Positions 8,433 through 18,200 of a stretch of 64,000 nt of DNA are shown here, one piece after another. How positions within the stretch are numbered: position 1 is the stretch's first letter; every line of letters begins with the position of its first letter. Made by a program: the position numbers and the translations under genes. Under the pieces are notes generated by a model. The model was not told where the DNA came from. It saw nothing but the letters and a program-made list of their open reading frames with translations, and did no database searches. Source of the stretch: VAZQ01 sp963816745 (GTDB taxonomy: Bacteria > Pseudomonadota > Alphaproteobacteria > Rhizobiales > Xanthobacteraceae); contig CAWFLQ010000001.1 in NCBI GenBank assembly GCA_963816745.1, forward strand, positions 806,001-870,000, read 5' to 3'.

Positions 8433-9893
8433 ATGGCACTGGCAGTACCCGCAGGAGCACAGAGCGCCACGATGGTCACGACGGACATCCCGGCGCGGCT
8501 CGACCGGCTGCCCTGGGGCCGTTTCCATACGCTCGTGGTCGTCGCGCTCGGCATCACCTGGATCCTCGATGGCCTCGAAGTGACGCTCGCCGGCGCCGTG
8601 TCGCCGGCGCTGAAGGAGAGCCCGCAGCTCGCACTTCTCCAACGCCGATGTCGGGCTGGCGAGCAGCGCCTATCTCGCCGGCGCGGTGCTGGGCGCGCTG
8701 TTCTTCGGCTGGCTCACCGACCGGCTCGGGCGCAAGCGGCTGTTCTTCATCACGCTCGCGGTCTATCTCGTCGCCACCGCCGCGACCGCGCTGTCGTGGA
8801 ATCTGTGGAGCTTCGCGCTGTTTCGCTTCCTCACCGGCGCCGGCATCGGCGGCGAATACACCGCCATCAATTCGACCATCCAGGAGCTGGTGCCGGCGCG
8901 CTATCGCGGCTGGACCGATCTCGTCATCAACGGCAGCTTCTGGATCGGAGCCGCGCTCGGCGCGGCGGGCTCGATCGTGCTGCTCGATCCCGCCGTGGTG
9001 GCGCCCGACCTCGGATGGCGCCTCGCCTTTCTGATCGGTGCCGCGCTCGGCCTCGTCATCTTCTTCATGCGCATGTGGCTGCCGGAATCGCCGCGCTGGC
9101 TGATGATCCATGGCCGCGTCGAGGAGGCGAACGCCGTCCTCGATCGCATCGAGGGTCGAGTTCCACGGCCGCGGTCATCGCTTCGCCGACCGAGCCACTG
9201 GCGGTCATCCGCCTGCGTACCCGCCACATCACGCCGCTGGGGGAGGTCGCGACGACGCTCTTTCCGGTCGAGCGCCGGCGCACGCTGGTGGGCCTGAGCC
9301 TGATGGCGGCGCAGGCGTTCTTCTACAATGCCATCTTCTTCACCTACGCGCTGGTGCTGACCGATTTCTACGGCATCCGCGCCGATCACGTCGGCTGGTA
9401 CATCCTGCCGTTCGCGGCCGGAAACTTCCTCGGGCCGGTGTTCCTCGGCCGGCTGTTCGACACCGTCGGGCGCCGGACGATGATCGCCACGACCTACGCG
9501 ATCTCGGGCTTGCTGCTCGCCGGCGCGGGCTATCTCTTCGCCATCGGCGTGCTGTCGGCAACCGGCCAGACCATCGCCTGGATGGTGATCTTCTTCTTCG
9601 CCTCGGCGGCGGCGAGCTCGGCCTACCTGACGGTGAGCGAGACCTTTCCGCTCGAGATCCGCGCGCTCGCCATCGCCTTCTTCTACGCGCTCGGCACCGG
9701 CATCGGCGGCGTGGCGGGGCCCTGGCTGTTCGGCGCCCTGATCGACACCGGCTCGCGCTGGAGCGTCTTCGGCGGCTATCTCCTCGGCGCGGTGCTGATG
9801 CTCGCCGCAGCCGTGATCGCCGCGCGCTGGGGCGTGGCGGCCGAACGCAAGCCGCTCGAAGCAGTTGCCCGCCCGCTGGCCGCGTGCGATTGA
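8433..9893 (+). CDS. MFS metabolite transporter (frameshifted)
   Basis: A major-facilitator transporter of the sugar/organic-acid porter type. The N-terminal part has WILDGLEVTLAGAVSP, then the loop 2-3 motif GWLTDRLGRKRLF and, further on, RFLTGAGIGGEYTAINS. The C-terminal half has GRLFDTVGRRTMIATTY and ETFPLEIRALAIAFFYALG. These parts lie in frames that step by one extra base near 8640, about 9160 and about 9200, consistent with residual sequence errors and not with decay: there are no internal deletions, and about 12 membrane helices can be counted across the pieces. The substrate is not predictable. The start at 8433 is one of two close in-frame ATGs (the other at 8472). Confidence 0.85.
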   Translation: MALAVPAGAQSATMVTTDIPARLDRLPWGRFHTLVVVALGITWILDGLEVTLAGAVSPALKESPQLALLQRRCRAGEQRLSRRRGAGRAVLRLAHRPARAQAAVLHHARGLSRRHRRDRAVVESVELRAVSLPHRRRHRRRIHRHQFDHPGAGAGALSRLDRSRHQRQLLDRSRARRGGLDRAARSRRGGARPRMAPRLSDRCRARPRHLLHAHVAAGIAALADDPWPRRGGERRPRSHRGSSSTAAVIASPTEPLAVIRLRTRHITPLGEVATTLFPVERRRTLVGLSLMAAQAFFYNAIFFTYALVLTDFYGIRADHVGWYILPFAAGNFLGPVFLGRLFDTVGRRTMIATTYAISGLLLAGAGYLFAIGVLSATGQTIAWMVIFFFASAAASSAYLTVSETFPLEIRALAIAFFYALGTGIGGVAGPWLFGALIDTGSRWSVFGGYLLGAVLMLAAAVIAARWGVAAERKPLEAVARPLAACD

Positions 9894-9969
9894 ACGGGAA
9901 AGCAGCGTAGAAAATCGCCCCATTTTCGGAGTGGCTGCCAGCTTGAGCTCACATTGCTCCAACGCTGCC

Positions 9970-11394
9970 ATGTCGGCGCGCAAGCAGGAGGTCCGCCGCC
10001 TCGCCGACGCCAGCGCGCCCGAGCGCCGGAAATGGCTCGAGCGTGCGGCCTTCTTTCACGACGAGGACCTGCTCTACCTGAAGTTTCTGATCCCCCAGGG
10101 CGCCCGCGTGCTCGAGCTCGGCTGCGGCACCGGTGACTTGCTGGCCGCGCTCTCGCCCTCGTTCGGGGTCGGAGTGGATTTCAGCGAGGGCATGATCGCG
10201 CAGGCGCGCCAAGCCCATCCCGGTCTCACGTTCATGGTCGGCGACGTCGAGGACGCCGACTTCATCCGTTCCCTGCCGGGACCATTCGACGCCATCGTGG
10301 TGGTCGACGCGCTCGGCGCGCTCGACGACTGCCAGGCCATGTTCGAGGGCCTGCATGCCCTGTGCACGCGCGAGACCCGGCTCGTCATCGGCCATTTCTC
10401 GCACTTGTGGTATCCGGCCCTGAAAGTCGCCGAGGCGGTCGGGTTGAAAATGCCGCAACCGCCGCAGAACGTGCTTGCCCCCGCCGACGTGCACTCGCTC
10501 GCCGCGCTCGCCGACTTCGACACGGTCAAGAACGAGATGCGGGTGCTTTCGCCGGCGCGTCTCCTCGGCGTGGGGCGCCTCATCAACCGCTTTCTCGCGC
10601 CGTTCCCGCTCATCCGCCAGCTCTGCCTGCGGCACTACACGGTGTGCCGCTCGCTACGGCGGCAAGGCGCCGAGGCGAGATCGGCGACGGTCGTCATTCC
10701 CGCGCGCAACGAGCGCGGCAATATCGAGGCGGCGGTGAAGCGGATTCCGCGCTTCGCCGACGCGCTCGAGATCATCTTCGTCGAAGGGCACTCGCAGGAC
10801 GGGACCTGGCAGGAGATCGAGCGGGTGGTCGCCGCCTATCCCGGTTACGACATCAAGGCGATGCGTCAGCCGGGAACGGGAAAGGGCGACGCCGTCTTTG
10901 CCGGGTTCGAGGCGGCGCGCGGCGATGTGCTGATCATCCTCGATGCCGACCTCACGGTGCCGCCCGAGCAACTGCCGAAGTTCTGGGACGCGATCCGATC
11001 CGGCAAGGGCGAGTTCATCAACGGCTCCCGTCTGGTCTATCCGATGGAAGACGAGGCGATGCGTTTCCTCAATCTCGTCGCCAACCGGGCCTTCTCGCTG
11101 CTGTTCACATGGCTGCTGTCGCAGCGCTTCACCGATACGCTGTGCGGGACCAAGGCGATATGCCGGACCGACTATGCGCGGCTCGCGGCCGGGCGCGGCT
11201 ATTTCGGGAATTTCGATCCGTTCGGGGATTTCGAGCTCATCTTCGGCGCCTCGAAGCTCGGGCTCAAGGCGGTCGAGGTCCCGATCCGCTATGCCAGCCG
11301 CAGCTACGGCGAGACTCAGATCTCGCGGTTTCGGCACGGCTTCATGCTGCTGCGGATGGTGCTGTTCGCCTTCATGCGCATCAAGGCCATGTGA
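9970..11394 (+). CDS. bifunctional SAM methyltransferase / family 2 glycosyltransferase
   Basis: A 474-residue two-domain protein. Residues ~1-230 form a class I SAM-dependent methyltransferase, with motif I VLELGCGTGDLLAAL, acidic GVDFSEGMI and IVVVDALGALDD. Residues ~245-470 form a GT-A family 2 glycosyltransferase of the dolichol-phosphate mannose synthase type, with TVVIPARNERGNIEAAV, the DxD-like ILDADLTVPPEQL, and GTKAICRTDYARL. No membrane helices are obvious at the C-terminus. The ATG at 9970 gives MSARKQEVRRL; longer starts overlap the upstream transporter gene. It is followed by a GDP-fucose synthase gene, suggesting a role in building or decorating a surface glycan. Confidence 0.85.
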   Translation: MSARKQEVRRLADASAPERRKWLERAAFFHDEDLLYLKFLIPQGARVLELGCGTGDLLAALSPSFGVGVDFSEGMIAQARQAHPGLTFMVGDVEDADFIRSLPGPFDAIVVVDALGALDDCQAMFEGLHALCTRETRLVIGHFSHLWYPALKVAEAVGLKMPQPPQNVLAPADVHSLAALADFDTVKNEMRVLSPARLLGVGRLINRFLAPFPLIRQLCLRHYTVCRSLRRQGAEARSATVVIPARNERGNIEAAVKRIPRFADALEIIFVEGHSQDGTWQEIERVVAAYPGYDIKAMRQPGTGKGDAVFAGFEAARGDVLIILDADLTVPPEQLPKFWDAIRSGKGEFINGSRLVYPMEDEAMRFLNLVANRAFSLLFTWLLSQRFTDTLCGTKAICRTDYARLAAGRGYFGNFDPFGDFELIFGASKLGLKAVEVPIRYASRSYGETQISRFRHGFMLLRMVLFAFMRIKAM

Positions 11395-11442
11395 CGACAT
11401 GCCGTATCGTTTCATGGCATTTCGAATGCGCAGTAGATCGCC

Positions 11443-11487
11443 GCATGTCCTTGTCGGAAAACCGGTTTCCACTTTTTCGGGACATGC
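11443..11487. repeat. GCATGTCC...GGACATGC palindromic element
   Basis: A 45-bp element: outer arms GCATGTCC (11443) and GGACATGC (ending 11487), with an inner GGAAAACCGGTTTCC core. Related copies in this window are at 19838, 47861, 52091, 52692 and 62320. It lies between the glycosyltransferase fusion and fcl. Confidence 0.85.
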
Positions 11488-11531
11488 GCTAGTTATCGAG
11501 AGAGCGATGGAAAGCGAGCAGTGATTCGACG

Positions 11532-12485
11532 ATGACCGCCAAGATATTCGACCTCGCCGGCAAGCGGATTTATGTCGCCGGGCATCATGGAATGGTCGGC
11601 TCGGCGATCGTGCGCCGTCTCGCCCGCGGCGGCTGTGACGTGATCACCGCCGGCCGCGCCGAGGTCGACCTCGAGCGGCAGCAGCAGGCGGAAGAATTCC
11701 TGGCCGCGCAGAGGCCCGACGTGGTGATCGTCGCCGCGGCCAAGGTGGGCGGCATCCATGCCAACAATGCCTATCCGGCGGACTTCATCTCCGACAATCT
11801 CGCCATCGCCCGCAATGCCATTCACGGCAGCTACCAGGCCGGCGTGAAGAAGCTGCTGTTCCTCGGCTCGTCCTGCATCTATCCGAAATTGGCCCACCAG
11901 CCCATGCGCGAGGAGGAATTGCTCACCGGGCCGCTGGAAGAGACGAACCAGTGGTATGCCGTCGCCAAGATCGCCGGCATCAAGTTGTGCCAGGCCTATC
12001 GTCGCCAATACGGCGCGGATTTCATCTCGGTCATGCCGACCAACCTGTACGGGCCCGGCGACAATTATCACCCCGAGAACAGTCACGTGGTGGCGGCGCT
12101 GATCCGGCGTTTCCATCAGGCGAAGCAGGACGGCGTCCCGACCGTGAAGGTCTGGGGCACGGGCAAGCCGCTGCGCGAATTCCTGTTCGCGGACGATCTT
12201 GCCGATGCCTGCGCCTTCGTGCTGGAGCACTATTCCGACGAAGGGCACGTCAATGTCGGCAGCGGCCAGGAGGTGACGATCGCCGAGTTCGCCAAGCTCG
12301 TCGCCGAGGTCGTCGGCTATCGGGGCGAGCTGGTGTTCGATCCATCGCGTCCGGACGGCGTGCCGCGCAAGCTGCTCGACAGCTCCAAGCTCGCGGGCAT
12401 GGGCTGGCGGGCGCGCACGTCGCTACGCTCGGGACTGGAGCAGAGCTATGCGGCGTTCGTTGCGGGCAATTATCGCGTCGCCTGA
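11532..12485 (+). CDS. fcl: GDP-L-fucose synthase
   Basis: An NADPH-dependent epimerase/reductase converting GDP-4-keto-6-deoxy-D-mannose to GDP-L-fucose, a donor for surface polysaccharides. It is an extended short-chain dehydrogenase: the Rossmann glycine motif is AGHHGMVGSAI, the catalytic serine lies in LGSSCIYPK, and the Tyr-x3-Lys pair in QWYAVAKIAG. Family-typical NLYGPGDNYHPENSHVV and REFLFADDLADAC are present, and the 317-residue length is normal. The GDP-mannose 4,6-dehydratase gene (gmd) that usually accompanies fcl is not in the window. The upstream methyltransferase-glycosyltransferase may use a related sugar. Confidence 0.95.
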   Translation: MTAKIFDLAGKRIYVAGHHGMVGSAIVRRLARGGCDVITAGRAEVDLERQQQAEEFLAAQRPDVVIVAAAKVGGIHANNAYPADFISDNLAIARNAIHGSYQAGVKKLLFLGSSCIYPKLAHQPMREEELLTGPLEETNQWYAVAKIAGIKLCQAYRRQYGADFISVMPTNLYGPGDNYHPENSHVVAALIRRFHQAKQDGVPTVKVWGTGKPLREFLFADDLADACAFVLEHYSDEGHVNVGSGQEVTIAEFAKLVAEVVGYRGELVFDPSRPDGVPRKLLDSSKLAGMGWRARTSLRSGLEQSYAAFVAGNYRVA

Positions 12486-12779
12486 GATGGCGCTGCGTCG
12501 GGAGAAGCCCGGACGCTTTTGGCATCCGAGCCCCTCCTTGGGGACGTAGAAGCCGAAGCTCCTACTTCCTCGTTTCCTGTTTTTGTTGGCTATGTGACAA
12601 CGATCTAAGGCGCCGGCCGTTCCGTGCTTCGGCCCGGGCTCATGGTGCAGCGCGGAACGCGTCGCGCCCGATATCCCCTAGTTGCTCTGGACACCGTGGC
12701 CGGATGCCGCCGACGACGCGGGCTGGCGGCCGGGCGCTGTCGTCCCTACATCACCTTCGCTCAATCGCGAGGGACGCCC

Positions 12780-13217
12780 ATGTCCGTTCTTTCCTTGTTG
12801 CTCAACCTGCTGTGGATCGTCTTCGGCGGCCTGTGGATGGCCATCGCCTGGGTGGTCGCCGCTGTCATCATGGCGATCACGATCATCGGCATCCCCTGGG
12901 CGCGGGCGGCGTTCAACATCTCGCTCTACACGCTGCTGCCGTTCGGCCAGAAGGCCGTGTCGCGCGAGGCTCATACCGGCCGGGAGGACTTCGGCACCGG
13001 ACCGTTGGGGCTCCTCGGCAACATCATCTGGCTGGTGCTCGCCGGCTGGTGGCTGGCGCTCGGCCATCTGATCACGGCTATTCTGCTGGCCATCACCATC
13101 ATCGGCATCCCCTTCGCCTGGGCGCACCTCAAGCTCGCGGGGCTCGCGCTCTGGCCGATCGGCAAGATGATCGTGCCGGCCGACGAGCCGCCGTGGTCCT
13201 ACGGGCAGCGGCGCTGA
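12780..13217 (+). CDS. yccF: YccF/DUF307 family inner-membrane protein
   Basis: A 145-residue membrane protein with the internal duplication typical of the YccF domain: NLLWIVFGGLWMAIAW...IIGIPWARAAFNIS and NIIWLVLAGWWLALGH...IIGIPFAWAHLKLA. The two copies give four membrane segments. Function is not established for the family. The ATG at 12780 has GAGGG upstream. The 294 bp between fcl and this gene contain no convincing coding sequence. Confidence 0.9.
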   Translation: MSVLSLLLNLLWIVFGGLWMAIAWVVAAVIMAITIIGIPWARAAFNISLYTLLPFGQKAVSREAHTGREDFGTGPLGLLGNIIWLVLAGWWLALGHLITAILLAITIIGIPFAWAHLKLAGLALWPIGKMIVPADEPPWSYGQRR

Positions 13218-13379
13218 GGCAGTTCACGCCACCTGATCGCTGAGCTGCTACGGCAAAATTCCCTCGTTTTGGCCAGGTTCGTCGCTTTCATGCCGGTCGC
13301 GAGCATCCCGCACGACCAAATGTCTTGCGAACGCATGAATAATAGAGTGACGCCAAAGAACCGGAGGGAGCAGCCGACG

Positions 13380-13994
13380 GTGCACTTCCATGCGCGCACA
13401 TTCGAGATGTGCGGCGCCCGAGCCAAATCCGATCGATTGGACGACCTTGTTCGAGCCGGGTTGCTCGTCGTGATGCATGAAAACCAGGGGGTCTGCACCT
13501 GGGCGGTGCAGTTGGATGGCTCCGACAATCCGCCTGTTGTGGTGGAAGTGGATTCAATTGACAGCGCCGCCAGCCCTTCCGAGGTCAGATGGGAGCCGTG
13601 CGCCGACTCGTTCTCGACGTTCATGTACTGCCGGACCTGGGATCACGGTCACTGTCTCGCAGGCATTTCAGTTGCAGCGAGCGCGAACGATCGGCCCCTC
13701 GCGCCCGGGGACCTCTCGCTGCTGCAGTCTCATTTCTCGGAGGGCCCGCGGACGTATGGGCATCCCGGCGTCACGAACTATCGTTTCTTCACGCGCAATA
13801 GCGCGATCCTCATCTGGGACGGAGAGGACAATGAGTTGCGAGGAGGGCAGGCCGACTGGTGGCTGATCGCGACTTCGGATGAGGCGATGCTGGGCGTGCT
13901 CCGCCGGGTTTGGCATTGCGGCACTTTGCGTGAGACGTTGTATGCCGATGACGCGCGCGCACGGCAACTGCTCGACCGGCTGCGGCGGCAATAG
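13380..13994 (+). CDS. uncharacterised protein
   Basis: Not recognised. A soluble protein of about 204 residues if it starts at the GTG at 13380, which has GGAGGGAG about ten nt upstream; in-frame ATGs at 13320 and 13335 lack a ribosome-binding site. Visible features are a Trp/Cys-rich centre (TFMYCRTWDHGHC) and a hydrophobic-aromatic C-terminal part (YRFFTRNSAILIWDGE, QADWWLIATSDE, RRVWHCGTLRETLY). No signal peptide or membrane helix is seen. Base composition is less GC-rich than the flanking conserved genes. It is followed by another unknown gene on the same strand, suggesting a small accessory insertion between yccF and smc. The general look is like small immunity-type proteins, but this is only an impression. 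Confidence 0.55.
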   Translation: MHFHARTFEMCGARAKSDRLDDLVRAGLLVVMHENQGVCTWAVQLDGSDNPPVVVEVDSIDSAASPSEVRWEPCADSFSTFMYCRTWDHGHCLAGISVAASANDRPLAPGDLSLLQSHFSEGPRTYGHPGVTNYRFFTRNSAILIWDGEDNELRGGQADWWLIATSDEAMLGVLRRVWHCGTLRETLYADDARARQLLDRLRRQ

Positions 13995-14200
13995 GGGGTA
14001 TGTTCCAAGCACCCGGGCCGGCGAGTACAATCGCAGCCACTGCCAAATGTTGCTCAATGCCACGGCTCCGCCAGAAGCTGGAGCGGCAGCTCAAAAATCA
14101 TTGGCCCGCGCGATAACTGCCGGCCGTAGCGCGTCGTTCCGAGGTTGTGCCCACCGTCAACACGCATTGCGCGCCCGAAAACAGATCGAGCACCAAAATC

Positions 14201-15235
14201 ATGCGCCTGCAGCTCTACGACTTTGGCAATCTTTTTGATCCTCGGCCGTTTCGTTGGGATGCATTCATCGCCGGCTTCGCGCCGATGCCTGTGTCACTGA
14301 ACCCTGCCAACGGCAACCCTGGACATTGGCGCTTCGAGCACCCAACGCACCCGATCCGCTTTTACGCGCCGGTGGTGACGAAGATGATGAGGAAGATGGT
14401 ATCGAGCGTGCACTTCGATGCGGAAGACGTCGACCCCGTGGGCTTTGAAAGCTGGTGGCTCGAGCACCCACTTTGGACCGGACTGTTCAATGCCGTAACG
14501 TCGGGTCCCGCCATTCTCGTCGTCGAGCCGCCCGGCATTGGAGGTCCGGTTGCGAAGGGGATCATTGTTGCCCGCCCGGAACTTCTCACCGAACTTCCGT
14601 CCTGGGCACAGAACTTGACATTCAACGATCACGTGTTCGTCGCACCGGAGCGGGAAGATTTCGATCGGCTGATTGCCGAGGCCTGGGATTTGAGTTTCGA
14701 CGTTCGTTATGCGCGGCAGCCTCGCGACGGCTGGGCCGATGAGGTCGAGCAGGACGAGGAGGCCCGCGAGGCCTTCGAGAACTACATCGCCGGCAAGAGG
14801 GGAAAGGTTGCCATCTGGGGCGGGCAGGCGATAGAGCAGCCGGGCACGGGCGGATCGTTCCTCGACAAGTATGGCGTCTGGGTGGATTGGCGGGACTTCG
14901 ATGATGAGATCGTCAAGCATTTTGCCAAACAGCTGAAGAATCCCAGGCTCGACGTGGAAATGCGAGGCGAGGATTTGCTGATTTCATTCGGCAGCGCGCA
15001 GCGGCTGCTCACATCTCAAGAGATCGGTAAAGAGCAATACCAAACCATTCGCGCCATGAACGAAGTGTTGGCGCCTGATTTCGAGGTCCGGTCGGTCAGG
15101 AAAGAAGCGGACGGCGACACGCATTGTTTTGTTTTCGCGCCGAGCAAGCTCTGGAAGCATCTCGAAGACCTCGACCGCGAGAAGCTGGAGCGCAAGATCA
15201 AAATCATCGATTCCCGCGACGGGTTCCGATCATAG
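14201..15235 (+). CDS. uncharacterised protein
   Basis: Not recognised; 344 residues from the ATG at 14201 (MRLQLYDFGNLFDPRPF). It is soluble, acidic in the middle (DEVEQDEEAREAFENYI), with many aromatic residues in the first 120 positions (FRWDAFIAGFAP, HWRFEHPTHPIRFY, ESWWLEHPLWTGLF). The C-terminal 100 residues are more charged and helical (HLEDLDREKLERKIKII). No catalytic motif, signal peptide or repeat stands out. Base composition is lower in GC than smc and yccF. It lies about 200 bp after the preceding unknown gene on the same strand and converges on smc. The two genes may be a laterally acquired pair. Confidence 0.6.
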   Translation: MRLQLYDFGNLFDPRPFRWDAFIAGFAPMPVSLNPANGNPGHWRFEHPTHPIRFYAPVVTKMMRKMVSSVHFDAEDVDPVGFESWWLEHPLWTGLFNAVTSGPAILVVEPPGIGGPVAKGIIVARPELLTELPSWAQNLTFNDHVFVAPEREDFDRLIAEAWDLSFDVRYARQPRDGWADEVEQDEEAREAFENYIAGKRGKVAIWGGQAIEQPGTGGSFLDKYGVWVDWRDFDDEIVKHFAKQLKNPRLDVEMRGEDLLISFGSAQRLLTSQEIGKEQYQTIRAMNEVLAPDFEVRSVRKEADGDTHCFVFAPSKLWKHLEDLDREKLERKIKIIDSRDGFRS

Positions 15236-15273
15236 CGCCAACGCGCTTTGGAGACCCGCAACGTCCGTAGCGG

Positions 15274-18200
15274 TCACGCCACCGCATCGCGCAGCTTCAC
15301 CGCGCCTTCGAGGTCGACCGACACCAGCTGCGAGACGCCGCGCTCGGCCATGGTGACGCCGTAGAGCCGGTTCATGCGCGCCATGGTGATCGGATTGTGG
15401 GTGATGATCACGAAGCGCGTGTCGGTCGAGCGCGTCATCTCGTCGAGCAGGTCGCAGAAGCGCTCGATGTTGTGGTCGTCGAGCGGCGCGTCGACCTCGT
15501 CCAGCACGCAGATCGGCGCCGGATTGGTCAGGAACACCGCGAAGATCAGCGCCAGCGCGGTGAGCGCCTGCTCGCCGCCGGAAAGCAGCGACAGCGTCGC
15601 CGGCTTCTTGCCCGGGCGGCTTGGCCACGATCTCGAGGCCGGCTTCGAGCGGATCGTCGCTCTCGATCAGCTGCAGCTCGGCGGTGCCGCCGCCGAACAG
15701 CTCGCTGAACAGATGCTTGAAGTGGTTGTTGACCACTTCGAACGACGGCGAGCAGCCGCTCGCGCGCCTCGCGGTTGAGGTTCTGGATGCCCTGGCGCAG
15801 CCGCTTGATCGCCTCGACCAGGTCGTCGCGCTCGGTGGTGAGCGTGCCGTGCTGGGTCTCGACCTCGCGCAGCTCTTCCTCGGCGCGCAGGTTGACGGCG
15901 CCGAGCCGCTCGCGGTCGCGGCGCAGCCGCTCGAGATTGGTCTCGACCTCGGCGACGTCGGGCAACGCCCGGTCGGGCTCGATGCCGGCGAGGTTGGCGA
16001 CCTCGGCGGGCTCGACCTCGAGCATCTCGCGGATCTCGTGGGCGACGTCGGCGAGCCGGCGCTTGCCGCCTTCGTAGCGCTCCTCGGCGCGCGCCGCCTC
16101 CTCGCGCGCCGCGCCCATGGCTTCGAGCGCGGCGCGCGCGGCGCGGTCGGCCTCGGCGAGCGCGTTCTCGCCTTGCTGCGAGACGATCGGCGGCGGCGCG
16201 GCGCGCGGCTTCGGCGGTCTCGATCTCGCCGATCAGCGCGCGGCGCTTCTCCTCGAAGATGCGCGGAGCGTCTTCCAGGCCCGCGCGCTCGGTCTTGGCT
16301 TCCTCGACGCGGGCTTCGAGCGTGGCGATCTGGGAGGCGGCGCCCTCGTGCGCGCTCGCTCCAGCCCTGCGCGTCGGTGGCGATGGTGGCGAGCCGGCGG
16401 CCGGAAATCTCCGCTTCGCGCGCGAGCGCCTGCGCTTCCGCGCGCACCTCGGCGAGCCGCGCGCGCTGGCCTTCGATCTCGCCGCGCACGGCGGCGAGCC
16501 GGGCCTCGATCTCGGCGGCCGGCGGCAGCGCGGCGAGCGCGTCGCTCGGCTTCGCTGCGGGCGGCGGCGGCCTCGTCGCGGCTCGCGGTCAATCGCGTCA
16601 TCGCCTCGCCGAGCGCGGAGAGCCGCGCCGCGTTGCGGCTCGCCTCGCGTTCGGCCTCGGCATGGCGATCGCGCGCCGACGTCGGCCTCGTGCTGCAGCG
16701 TCGCGCCAGCGAGCGCGGGCCGCGGTCTCGGCCTCGGCGGCGGATGCGACCTCGGCCTGCGGCCGCGGTCACTGCTGCCTGCTTGGTCTCGACCTCGCGC
16801 GCGCACCGCCTGCAGCTCGGCCTCGATGTCGGCGAGGCGGTTCTTGCCGGCGAGGCGGCGGGCGGCGCCGGTCGGCGCATTGGCGGCGACCGAGAAGCCG
16901 TCCCAGCGCCAGAGATCGCCATCGCGCGAGACCAGCCGCTGGCCGGGCTTGAGCAGCGGCGTCGAGGCGCGGCGCATCCTCGCGCGCGATGACGCCGATC
17001 TGCGCCAGCCGGCGCGCCAGCTCCTCCGGCGCCTTGACGTAGCGCGCCGAGCGCTTCGACGCCCGTCCGGCAGCGCCGGATCGGTGGGGTCGATGGCGGC
17101 GCCGGCCCAGCGCATCGGCGCGGACGGATCGATCGGGGCCTCGAGATCGTCGCCGAGCGCGGCGCCGAGCGCGGCCTCGTAGCCCTTCTCGACGGTGAGG
17201 TCGTCGATGACCGCCGGCCAGAGATTCTTGGTGTCGACGTGCAAGCAGCTTCGCCAGCGTCTTGGCCTCGGTGTCGAGGCGCTGCGCGCGGCGCTCGGCT
17301 TCGGCGAGCGGCCCGCGGGCGACGTCGAGCGCCTGGCGGGCGCCGGAATGCGCGGCCTCGGCGCGCAGCGCGGCAGCCTCCGCCTCCGCGACCGCGGCCT
17401 GGTAGGTTTCGGCCGCGCTGGCGAGCGCCGCCAGATCGCCGCGCTGCGCCATCTCGGCACCGAGCTGCGTGAGCTCGGCCGTCGACCGCCGCGATCTCGC
17501 CGTCCAGGCGGCCGAGCCGGTCGCCGTGCTCGCGCGCGGTGCTTCTCCAATGCGTTGCGGCGCGCCGTGAGGTCGGCAAGCGTGCCGGTGAGCTCGTCGC
17601 AGGTCTTTTCCGAGGCCGCGAGCACGGCGTCGGCCTCCGCGACGCGCTGGTCGACGCCGGCGCGGCGCTCCTCGTTGGCCGCGGTCTCGTGCTGCAGCGT
17701 CTCCTCTTCGGCGGCGAGCCGCGTCAAGCGCGGCCTGCGCGTCGGCGGCCAGGCGCCGCTCGCGCTCGATGTCGTCCCCGAGCTGGACCAGCCGGCGATC
17801 GAGCTCGGCCATGCGGTCGCGGGCGCGCTGTCTCCTCGCGCTCGAGCGTCGTCGCGCGCCATCGACCAGCCGCTGCAAGCGCGGCGGCGGCTCTCGCCTC
17901 GGCCTCGCGCAACGCCGGCAGCTCGGCCGCCACCAGCGCCTGGCGCGTCGACGCCTCGGCCTGCTCGCCGGTGCGCTCGGCGACCAGCCGCACGGCCAGC
18001 ATTCTTGGCCTGCTCGGCCTCGGCAAGCTCGGCATTGGCGGCGACCCAGCGCAGGTGGAACAGCGTGGCTTCGGCCTTGCGCACCTGCTGCGGCGACGGT
18101 GCGATAGCGGATCGCCTGCCGGGCCTGCTTCTTGAGCGCCTCCATCTGGGTCGCGAGCTGGCCGATCACGTCCTCGAGCCGCAGCAGGTTCTGCTCGGCC

